In this document: positions 1 to 7,817 of the stretch, piece after piece
Position numbering within the stretch: the first letter of the stretch is position 1
Layout of the letters: each line of letters starts with the position of its first letter
Source: an uncultured SAR86 cluster bacterium
GTDB lineage: Bacteria; Pseudomonadota; Gammaproteobacteria; Magnimaribacterales; D2472
Length of the DNA stretch: 64,000 nucleotides
Assembly: GCA_902541245.1 (NCBI GenBank)
Contig: CACBPT010000002.1
Coordinates: 1-64,000, forward strand
Direction: 5' to 3'
Notes under the pieces: generated by a model
What the model was told of the DNA's origin: nothing
The model's input: the letters and a program-made list of their open reading frames with translations, nothing else
Database searches by the model: none
Position numbers and translations under genes: made by a program

Positions 1-62
1 ATCGAATGAGTTGAGATCCATTAGTTCAGGAGAATGTTCAATTAAAGGGATATATTAAATTT

Positions 63-617
63 ATGAATCATACTGTTTTTAATAAAGAAATTAATCATGA
101 TCAATCATCATCAATTAAATCAGTGGTATTTGGAGCTGGATGTTTTTGGGGAGTGGAAAGAAAATTTTGGTCTCTGCCTGGTGTGGTTATGACATCGGTT
201 GGTTATGCTGGTGGCGACCATAACGAACCAAGCTATGAATTGGTTTGTGCAGGCATAACAGGTCATGCTGAGGTTGTAAAAGTTGATTACGATCCAGCGA
301 TTATTTCTCTTATGGAGTTACTAAAGATATTTTGGGAATGTCATGATCCTACTCAAGGAATGAGGCAAGGCAATGATGTTGGCACTCAATATCGATCAGT
401 CTGTTACTCTTCAAATAATGAAGATTTGATAACTATCAAAGAAAGCCTTATCAAATATCAAGAGAGCCTGAGTGAGTCAAATCTTGGGATGATTACAACT
501 GAAGTAAAAATAGAAGATAAGTATTTTCTGGCAGAGGAATATCATCAACAATATCTTGATAAAAATCCCAATGGATATTGTGGTCTAGGTGGGACGGGTT
601 GTGAATTAAGAATATAA
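63..617 (+). CDS. msrA: Peptide-methionine (S)-S-oxide reductase MsrA
   Basis: GAGCFWGVE active-site motif, VGYAGG and EYHQQYL motifs typical of MsrA. Confidence 0.95.
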   Translation: MNHTVFNKEINHDQSSSIKSVVFGAGCFWGVERKFWSLPGVVMTSVGYAGGDHNEPSYELVCAGITGHAEVVKVDYDPAIISLMELLKIFWECHDPTQGMRQGNDVGTQYRSVCYSSNNEDLITIKESLIKYQESLSESNLGMITTEVKIEDKYFLAEEYHQQYLDKNPNGYCGLGGTGCELRI

Positions 618-645
618 AATGGCCCCATATTGAGGCCATTTCTTT
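617..645. terminator. Intrinsic (probably bidirectional) terminator between convergent genes
   Basis: AAATGGCC-ccatattga-GGCCATTT hairpin followed by CTTT, between the msrA stop and the convergent gene stop. Confidence 0.7.
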
Positions 646-657
646 AAATTGTATTGA

Positions 658-1392
658 TCAATCAGGATTGTATTGCTTTAAACTTACTTCCATATAGGAT
701 CTTTTAAACTTACTATATTCTCTTGCTTTAGGACCATATTCAGCGAACTCTTTAGAATTATTTAAGCCACTTAAAAATGTTAAGGCATCTTGAACAGTAT
801 TAAATGATGCCCAAATTTCATGTGTAATGCCGGTTCCATTATTTCCTAAAAAATGTGTCTGCAAACCATATGCATTTGAAGCCCAATCATATTTTTCAAT
901 ACTTTTAGAAAAGCTAAGCCATAAAGGAACAAACTTTGCTGGATCGATCACTTCAAGACTATATCGGAGGCTAACCAAGTTATCTGTCGTTTCTCCTGCA
1001 AGAACTTTACCAATGCTGTGAACAGTTAAAGTATCAGAGATAGTTTCTACCTCAAGTTCATTCATAGTTTTTCTAAACTCTCCCCCAGCTTTCGTGGTTG
1101 CAAAGAGTTCGCCAGCTTTTGCATATTGATCTGCGTCTTTAAAGTACCAGCTAACACCATGTGTTGACTCATCCCAGCCATTTTGCTGCAAAGCATAAAA
1201 ATCAACTTCAAATTTTTCTTTTGCAACCATTGGGGAATTCATATACTTATCAAAAGCAGCAAAACACATTTCTGGTTCAGGACAATTGAACAAAAAATTT
1301 GTTTGATACATTGAAAAATTTTCTGGCAAATGATCATCAGCTGAAATTCCAAAGCTAAAAACCAAAGTAAATAATAAATATATTTTTTTCAT
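658..1392 (-). CDS. Exported hypothetical protein, apparently two tandem ABM/dimeric alpha-beta barrel-like halves
   Basis: N-terminal signal peptide (MKKIYLLFTLVFSFGISA); two roughly 100-aa segments with similar layout. Confidence 0.6.
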   Translation of the reverse strand: MKKIYLLFTLVFSFGISADDHLPENFSMYQTNFLFNCPEPEMCFAAFDKYMNSPMVAKEKFEVDFYALQQNGWDESTHGVSWYFKDADQYAKAGELFATTKAGGEFRKTMNELEVETISDTLTVHSIGKVLAGETTDNLVSLRYSLEVIDPAKFVPLWLSFSKSIEKYDWASNAYGLQTHFLGNNGTGITHEIWASFNTVQDALTFLSGLNNSKEFAEYGPKAREYSKFKRSYMEVSLKQYNPD

Positions 1393-1508
1393 AAGTTTTC
1401 TCTTAATAAATTAATAACGTATAAATTATACACACATAACGATTGAATTTACCGCAACAATTTTGTAACTTTCCACATTGAAATTATTGATGTAAAATTT
1501 CGGTCTTT

Positions 1509-1584
<76 letters not shown>

Positions 1585-1596
1585 TTTCCTGTAAAA

Positions 1597-1701
1597 CTAC
1601 AAATAGATAATCAAAAGAAGGATTACCAGACTGAGATATATTAAAGCATACATATATCTTGCAAACTTGAAATCTTTCTCTAACTTATTTTCTTTTTTCA
1701 T
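1597..1701 (-). CDS. Possible 34-aa single-pass membrane microprotein
   Basis: Own translation of a region absent from the ORF track: MKKENKLEKDFKFARYMYALIYLSLVILLLIIYL*; ATG 6 nt after the stop of the upstream same-strand CDS. Confidence 0.4.
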   Translation of the reverse strand: MKKENKLEKDFKFARYMYALIYLSLVILLLIIYL

Positions 1702-1706
1702 AAATT

Positions 1707-2222
1707 TTATATCTCACAATTCTGATCTAAACCCAACACATGAGCAACTCTACCCATACCCATCCATCCAGCAATACAATATGTCAGATCCGTAATCTCT
1801 GCATCTGAAAAAACATCCTTTACCTCAACCCAAAATTTTTCATCATTAGATAATCCTTTTGGATTTTCACCCATAGCTTTAGCAAATTTGACTGCCAATA
1901 ACTCCTTTTTTGATAAATGAACATAATTCTCATTAAGTAAATTAGAGTAAAAGTCTTGATTAGGCGCTTCACCATTTTCAATGACGCCCTTAGTAATACC
2001 CATTTGATGCACGTCTCTTTTTGACTGCCAATTCATACAAATCATACATCCATTAATCATTGCCGTGGCCATACGAGCAGCTTCAAAGACCCTTAATGGA
2101 AGCTTACTATGTTCATATATTGCTAACGCAAATGCATTCCCAGCTCCAGATATTTCCTTTGCATAGATTTCACCAGGGCCTGTCATGACACTATCACTAT
2201 CTTGGTTTAGATTAATTCTCAT
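1707..2222 (-). CDS. Carboxymuconolactone decarboxylase / AhpD-like family protein
   Basis: MINGCMICMNWQSK CxxC-type motif and overall AhpD-like helical pattern. Confidence 0.8.
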   Translation of the reverse strand: MRINLNQDSDSVMTGPGEIYAKEISGAGNAFALAIYEHSKLPLRVFEAARMATAMINGCMICMNWQSKRDVHQMGITKGVIENGEAPNQDFYSNLLNENYVHLSKKELLAVKFAKAMGENPKGLSNDEKFWVEVKDVFSDAEITDLTYCIAGWMGMGRVAHVLGLDQNCEI

Positions 2223-2313
2223 ATTTCTCCATTATTGATCTTTTATTTATAACAATAAACAGGATATCATTCAAAAACTTTTTATTGGCACGTAAATTGC
2301 ATCATAAAAACAT

Positions 2314-2383
2314 GTACGCTAAGTATTCATTCTTTCCCCCAAATATAGAAGTTGAATACAAATTCATTAAATGCTTAGCGTAC
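2314..2383. repeat. Inverted repeat, 14-bp arms, 42-nt spacer
   Basis: GTACGCTAAGTATT (2314-2327) and AATGCTTAGCGTAC (2370-2383), one mismatch. Confidence 0.7.
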
Positions 2384-2403
2384 TTTTTCCCCCTTAAAGA
2401 ATA

Positions 2404-2433
2404 ATGAAGGGCCTTTAACTAGGTCCTTCATGA
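2404..2433 (-). terminator. Intrinsic terminator downstream of TonB-dependent receptor gene
   Basis: Minus-strand GAAGGACCT-agttaa-AGGCCCTTC hairpin followed by T-rich ATTATTCTTT. Confidence 0.6.
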
Positions 2434-2435
2434 TC

Positions 2436-5015
2436 TTATAAATTAAATTCTATTGTGAGATTGATTAATCGACCTCTTGGGTCATGCACTCTTGTATCAA
2501 AACTAAAGTCTGGAGCATCGTACAAAAGAGGTGCCTGCTTATCAAAAGCATTGATAATCCCCATACCTAATTTTAATTCGCCAGAAAAAAGCTGAAGCGA
2601 CTTTGTAATTGAGAAATCATGCACTAAAAAAGATTTAACATAATTTGTGTAACCTAAACTTATAGCAGATGGAGGGATCTGACGATCATTTGAATATCCA
2701 TCAACATACCTTGAATTTATACCTATCCTTAAATCATTAATTGCCCAACTGAAAAATGAATTTAATCTCAACTTAGGTAATGAATGAGTATTAGCATCAA
2801 AGTTGAAATTTCCAACCCTGTTGACCATTCTAAAATTGTCGCCGCCTTGATTCTCGGGTGTCAAGAATTTAGATAATTTTGTTGCCTTGATGGAATAACT
2901 TAATTCTCCAATTTCTACAATCTTTAAAAAATTTATTTCAGCATCAATACCACTTAATTCAGTTTTTTCTTCATTAAAATATGAGGTGCTTACTGCTATT
3001 AACTCTCCAAATTGATTCCTAGTAACACTTGGTGCAAAAGGATCTGTATTTAGTAATACCTGAGGACTTTCTACTTCAATTCGATTTTTATAATCAATTT
3101 TCCAATAATCTATTGTCAAATCTAATTCATTTGTAACATTCCATTTAAAACCAAAATTAATATTTTCAGATGTCGCAGGTTTCAAGTATTGATTTCCTAA
3201 TAATGCTAAGCGTACGAATGGAGAATCATTAATATCTCTAACGCTACCAAGCTGTATCTCAGATGAGAACATCTGTGCCATAGAAGGAGCAGTAAAAGAT
3301 GTTCCAAATGAGCCTCGAAAAAAGAAATTTTCTAAAGTTAAATACTTAAAGGAAATTCTTGGATCGAATGAGGAATTATTATCAAGTCTTTCATAGCGAC
3401 CAGATAAAATTAAATCTAAAACATTTTCAAAATTCTTATTTGTTTCAAAAAAAATGGCTTGTTTACTTCTACTAGTATCAACGTTTTTGCCACCGCCCAA
3501 GAATAGTAAATCGGCAGCTTTAGTTAACTTTCCATCATTATTAAATTCAGCTCTGCTAGTCTCAGAATAATTAATTTCTAGATCTTCTTCATTGAATTGA
3601 AAACCAAAAGCAAAGTTGATTCCATTTTTATTACCAGTAAAAATTCCATCCAAAGATACCAAACTTCCAACCTTAAGAGAGGTCTCTGAACCTTTGATGT
3701 AATCTATTAGAGTGACTGAATTTTCTAATGGCAAAAATATATTCCATTGCTCATTGCCGTCAGGGCCTCCTCTACCTAGAATTGCATCTTCAAATCTTGA
3801 CTCTATTGTATCTGGACGCTGATGCTTATTCTCATGCTCGCTTGTTGTCAAAGATAATTCGAAATTTAAATCTTGGGCAATATGAAAATTTAAGCTATTA
3901 CTGAAATGATATTGAGTAATAGCTTTAGGTGAATTTGGTGATGGAAATGCAGAGCCTAAAGGCCTGCCATACCAAACAACCGGAACATTAAATGGGCTAC
4001 CTCCCTGACCTGGAAAAATCTCTTTAGATAAATACGACAAAGCTGGGTAAGACGGTGATTGAGGATTGTCATTAACATCAATTGAAGCTGCCATAAAAAT
4101 CATCGAATAATCTATATCAAAAATAGATTTCACAAAATGAAAATATCCTTTTAAGTGGTCTTCATCATTTACTATGTTGAATCTTTCTCCATACAAGAAC
4201 TTGCATCTTGGGCCAGCAATTATTCCTCCATTTTTTAAACAATTTGGATCTGGAATTGTTTGATTTTTCCTATAATCTCCCGCATATGTTCCTGTTGCAA
4301 CTGAGTCAGCTTGCGTGATTTTAAAACTATTGCCCAAGCCGCTTAGACCAAGTTCGGCGAATTTAGGAATGCTTGCAGCATTTAGTGCTGATTTATTTAA
4401 GGAACTAACTGCTAATACATAATCACCCTGCCAAAACTTACCACCAAATAAAACACCCAGAGTGTTATCTCTTTGGTCATAATTGCTAGTCTTTTGAGAG
4501 CCCAATAAAAAACGCATCCCGTCAAACTGTTGATATGTTTGAAAATTAATTACTCCTGCAATGGCGTCAGATCCGTACAACGATGTTGCTCCATCTTTGA
4601 GAATTTCTATTCTTTCAAGCGCTATTTCAGGAATAATATTTATGTCGATATATCCCTCTCCTTCATCAGACGGTGTTCCTGAATGAGTCTGTCGTTTTTT
4701 ATTGACTAGAACCAAGGTTGATGAGTGACCGAGGCCCCTTAAAGTTATATTAGCCATGCCTTGATCTATGCCATCAAGGGCATTAGTTTGAAAATGCGAG
4801 CCTGAAGCAATGCTAAGATATTTACTTAGCTCAGCTATGGTTGAAACTCTTAAATTTTTAAATTCCTCAGCAGAAATGATATCCACAGGTGATGTGTCCA
4901 GTTCACTTGATTCTATATACGAGGCAACTGCAATAACCTCCTCAGTTTCTTCAGCATGAGGAGGAATTGTCATAAAAAGAATAATGGCTATGTAAATGCA
5001 ATTTACTTCTTTCAT
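2436..5015 (-). CDS. TonB-dependent outer-membrane receptor, substrate unknown
   Basis: Plug domain (VDIISAEEFKNLRVSTIAELSKYL; ERIEILKDGATSLYGSDAIAGVINF) and C-terminal aromatic beta-strand (LINLTIEFNL*). Start MKEVNCIYI (5015) preferred over the track start at 5078. Confidence 0.9.
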   Translation of the reverse strand: MKEVNCIYIAIILFMTIPPHAEETEEVIAVASYIESSELDTSPVDIISAEEFKNLRVSTIAELSKYLSIASGSHFQTNALDGIDQGMANITLRGLGHSSTLVLVNKKRQTHSGTPSDEGEGYIDINIIPEIALERIEILKDGATSLYGSDAIAGVINFQTYQQFDGMRFLLGSQKTSNYDQRDNTLGVLFGGKFWQGDYVLAVSSLNKSALNAASIPKFAELGLSGLGNSFKITQADSVATGTYAGDYRKNQTIPDPNCLKNGGIIAGPRCKFLYGERFNIVNDEDHLKGYFHFVKSIFDIDYSMIFMAASIDVNDNPQSPSYPALSYLSKEIFPGQGGSPFNVPVVWYGRPLGSAFPSPNSPKAITQYHFSNSLNFHIAQDLNFELSLTTSEHENKHQRPDTIESRFEDAILGRGGPDGNEQWNIFLPLENSVTLIDYIKGSETSLKVGSLVSLDGIFTGNKNGINFAFGFQFNEEDLEINYSETSRAEFNNDGKLTKAADLLFLGGGKNVDTSRSKQAIFFETNKNFENVLDLILSGRYERLDNNSSFDPRISFKYLTLENFFFRGSFGTSFTAPSMAQMFSSEIQLGSVRDINDSPFVRLALLGNQYLKPATSENINFGFKWNVTNELDLTIDYWKIDYKNRIEVESPQVLLNTDPFAPSVTRNQFGELIAVSTSYFNEEKTELSGIDAEINFLKIVEIGELSYSIKATKLSKFLTPENQGGDNFRMVNRVGNFNFDANTHSLPKLRLNSFFSWAINDLRIGINSRYVDGYSNDRQIPPSAISLGYTNYVKSFLVHDFSITKSLQLFSGELKLGMGIINAFDKQAPLLYDAPDFSFDTRVHDPRGRLINLTIEFNL

Positions 5016-5051
5016 ATTAGTAACAATAAATTTTTTTAATGAGTTAAAAAT

Positions 5052-5090
5052 AAAAAACCGAGGGCTTAATATAAGCAAGCCCCCGGTTTT
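5052..5090 (-). terminator. Intrinsic terminator of the His-rich TonB receptor gene
   Basis: Minus-strand AACCGGGGGCTT-gcttatatt-AAGCCCTCGGTTTTTT, 12-bp stem plus T tract. Confidence 0.85.
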
Positions 5091-5111
5091 AGATATATTA
5101 TATCTTAGAAT

Positions 5112-7436
5112 TTAAAAAGTTAAATTAAATCTAACTCCATAATTTCTTCCTGGCAAAGGAACCTCTTTTTTAACATATGAAGAATGATTTCTTGCAACTT
5201 CATCAGTTAAATTATTTCCAAATATTGAGAGAGTTAATTGACTTTGACTATCTAAATCAAAAGTCTTGGTGAACTTAGCATTCAACATATCATATGCAGC
5301 GGTTGCAGTTTCACCCAATCCAATATCGTTCTGCTCTTCAACATCTTTAAACATTAATCCAAAGCTCATATCGTCTTGAGAATATTTTAATTTATAGATG
5401 TTTCTTGCAGGATTTAATCTTGGAATATTTCCACCATTGGAAAATTCTCCATTAATTTCATCTCTGCCAAAAGACACTAAAAGTTCGCCAGAAGCTAACT
5501 CAAAAGTGTTACCAAATTCAATTTCGTAACCATCTAGTTCGGCATCTTGTTGCAGATAATTCGCCAGAATTAAACCACCATGGTCATCATGGCCCTCTTC
5601 ATGCTCTTCATCATGTTCTTCATGCTCTTCCTCAGTTTCGTCTTGAAGATAAATGTAATTATCTACATCATTAACAAAAACAGTGGCAGTAGCAAAAAAG
5701 TTTCCATTATTTATGTTGACAGAAAAATCAATATTATTTGAAGTCTCAGAATTTAGATTAACATTACCTACCTCAAATCTTCCTGTTGCCAAATGTGCGC
5801 CATTCATGAACATTTCTATTGAAGACGGAGCTCTTTCAACAGATGCAAAGCCAAGGTTTACATCAACGAAGTCATTAAGCTCTCTTCCTATGTTGAAAGC
5901 GATGCTTGAATCATTAAAAGATCTATCATAATAATCGGTCTCCATTTCTTCATCATGATGCTCATCTTCATCGTGATGATCTTCTTCGTGATGATCTTCT
6001 TCCTCTTCATCATGATGCTCTTCTTCATGAACTGAAGTAACAGAGCCAATATTATCAATTGTGTCATATCTAACACCAAGATCTATGTCAAATCCATCAA
6101 AGCTTCTACTGAGATAATAACCAATAGTGAACTCTTCCCTTGATGCAGGATTCATAAATGCTTCTGCTCCAAAAATAGCAGTGTCTTCATTTACGAGGTT
6201 GAATGAGACTTTTTGAGAGTAAAGATCATTAGAAAGATCAAAAATAAACCCTGCTTCAGAAGAGTCATTGGTAAAGGTAGTTGGTCCTTCCGAATGCCCT
6301 TCATGCTCATCATGATGCTCTTCTTCGTCATGATGATCCTCTTCTTCGTCATGATGATCTTCTTCTTCATGTTCTTCTTCAGCATGTTGTTCTGTAAATG
6401 AGTAATCTGAATCTCTGTAAAAGAAATCAACTGAGTTAGCAAAATTGAAGCCATCTAAGTCATAAGAACCTTTAATATCAAATTTATCTGAGTCAGTATT
6501 TGTGTATATTCTCTCGCCTTCATGCTCATCATGGCCTTCTTCCTCATCTCCATGCTCATCGCCATGTTCGTCTCCATGTTCATCTCCATGCCCTTCATGT
6601 CCTTCTCCATGAAAAGGAATACCATAAGAACTTTCAGAACTTGAAATAGAAAACCCTAGATATCCATTATCGCTTACAACCGACGCCCCAAATTTCATAG
6701 ATTCAGATGCAAAATCTGAATTAGCTAAGAAACCAAGATTTTCTTCATGCTCCTCATGCTCTTCGTCGTGCTCATCATGATCTTCATCATCATGATGCTC
6801 TTCCTCTTCATGCATAATTGCACCAGAGGGCACATCATAATTTTCTAGATCAGTATTTTTGTATGCAAAACTTACATTGAGATTGTTTAGATTGTCTTGA
6901 TAGAAAAACGTTGTGGTATTACCCTCATTAACCGATTGAGTCTCACCACCAACTTTCACTAATTGCTCAACGTCCTCGGTAGCGATAGAGTTATCAACTA
7001 CATTTATAATCCCACCAATTGTTCCATTGGTATAAAGTAAAGATGAAGGTCCTCGAACAACCTCTATTTGTTGTGCATTACCAAGATCTATGTCATTAAA
7101 ATGATCGGCCCCAAGACCTGAGACGTCACGGTTAACTATTCCATTATCAAGAATTTTTACTCTCGAACCAGACATCCCTCTAATAATAGGCTGTCCAACA
7201 GCTGATCCATAATCAGCGGTAGAGACACCCAATAGATCATCAACTGTCTCACCTAAACTTTGAGTAGCTTCAGTTGAAATATCGTCTCCAGAAACAATAT
7301 GAATTGGATCGGCAATCTCACTCGCAGCCTTACCAATAATCGCAGATGTTACAACGACTTCTTCTATAGTATTAGCTTGCAAATCATCAAAAGTGAAAAA
7401 GCAAAGGGCTAAAAAAGTTAGTTTGTTAACTTTCAT
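5112..7436 (-). CDS. TonB-dependent receptor with multiple His/Asp/Glu-rich insertions; ZnuD-like metal (probably zinc) receptor candidate
   Basis: Plug motif (VRGPSSLLYTNGTIGGIINVVDN), C-terminal YGVRFNLTF*, five acidic His-rich segments. Confidence 0.9.
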   Translation of the reverse strand: MKVNKLTFLALCFFTFDDLQANTIEEVVVTSAIIGKAASEIADPIHIVSGDDISTEATQSLGETVDDLLGVSTADYGSAVGQPIIRGMSGSRVKILDNGIVNRDVSGLGADHFNDIDLGNAQQIEVVRGPSSLLYTNGTIGGIINVVDNSIATEDVEQLVKVGGETQSVNEGNTTTFFYQDNLNNLNVSFAYKNTDLENYDVPSGAIMHEEEEHHDDEDHDEHDEEHEEHEENLGFLANSDFASESMKFGASVVSDNGYLGFSISSSESSYGIPFHGEGHEGHGDEHGDEHGDEHGDEEEGHDEHEGERIYTNTDSDKFDIKGSYDLDGFNFANSVDFFYRDSDYSFTEQHAEEEHEEEDHHDEEEDHHDEEEHHDEHEGHSEGPTTFTNDSSEAGFIFDLSNDLYSQKVSFNLVNEDTAIFGAEAFMNPASREEFTIGYYLSRSFDGFDIDLGVRYDTIDNIGSVTSVHEEEHHDEEEEDHHEEDHHDEDEHHDEEMETDYYDRSFNDSSIAFNIGRELNDFVDVNLGFASVERAPSSIEMFMNGAHLATGRFEVGNVNLNSETSNNIDFSVNINNGNFFATATVFVNDVDNYIYLQDETEEEHEEHDEEHEEGHDDHGGLILANYLQQDAELDGYEIEFGNTFELASGELLVSFGRDEINGEFSNGGNIPRLNPARNIYKLKYSQDDMSFGLMFKDVEEQNDIGLGETATAAYDMLNAKFTKTFDLDSQSQLTLSIFGNNLTDEVARNHSSYVKKEVPLPGRNYGVRFNLTF
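5579..5640 (-). repeat. His/Glu-rich low-complexity coding repeat (segment 5)
   Basis: Encodes EEEHEEHDEEHEEGHDDHGG. Confidence 0.85.
5942..6030 (-). repeat. His/Asp/Glu-rich coding repeat (segment 4)
   Basis: Encodes HEEEHHDEEEEDHHEEDHHDEDEHHDEEM. Confidence 0.85.
6295..6386 (-). repeat. His/Asp/Glu-rich coding repeat (segment 3)
   Basis: Encodes HAEEEHEEEDHHDEEEDHHDEEEHHDEHEGH with repeated DHHDEEE unit. Confidence 0.85.
6516..6611 (-). repeat. His-rich coding repeat with tandem 12-nt GDEH units (segment 2)
   Basis: Encodes HGEGHEGHGDEHGDEHGDEHGDEEEGHDEHEGE. Confidence 0.85.
6741..6814 (-). repeat. His/Asp/Glu-rich coding repeat (segment 1)
   Basis: Encodes HEEEEHHDDEDHDEHDEEHEEHEE. Confidence 0.85.
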
Positions 7437-7473
7437 TTAAACCTCCAGTGTTAAAAATTAAAATTTAAAAAAA

Positions 7474-7758
7474 TTAAATAATAATTTTAGGAGGCGCTTG
7501 GGCAAAATAAGGTTTGCTTAATTGAAGATATAATTTGTCAGAACTCTTAAAGCCATTAAATTCGCTAAAATATTTTTTTTGAATAAATGCAAAAAATTCT
7601 ACCTCAGGTGAAATATCATTATGGCAAGTTTGGCATTCAGCCTCAGCATGATGTTCAATAGGGCTTTCATCAATGTGTGCAAACGAATGCAATGATATAC
7701 TTGCAAGAAAAAATAACCCAATAAATGCAAATAATTTGCTATTACGACCAAGACTCAT
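7474..7758 (-). CDS. Small exported His/Cys-containing protein upstream of the His-rich receptor
   Basis: Hydrophobic signal segment (LFAFIGLFFLASISLHSFA), then HIDESPIEHHAEAECQTCHND and C-terminal APPKIII. Confidence 0.7.
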   Translation of the reverse strand: MSLGRNSKLFAFIGLFFLASISLHSFAHIDESPIEHHAEAECQTCHNDISPEVEFFAFIQKKYFSEFNGFKSSDKLYLQLSKPYFAQAPPKIII

Positions 7759-7817
7759 AGCGAAATAATATATATCATCCCAATTAATTTACAATAGAAA
7801 TAAATAATTTAATTTAA

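Noticed and set aside
1-58. Short open frame SNELRSISSGECSIKGIY* at the window start
   Set aside because: Could be the C-terminus of an upstream plus-strand gene, but 18 residues are too few to support a call.
5683-6454. Track ORFs 5683-5931, 5888-6079, 6191-6454 and 6213-6401
   Set aside because: Alternative frames of the His-rich receptor gene; Met/Ile/Lys- or Phe-rich translations arise from the repeated GAT/CAT/GAA codons.
5579-6814. CRISPR-like repeat array
   Set aside because: The repeats are in-frame low-complexity coding units without regular unique spacers.
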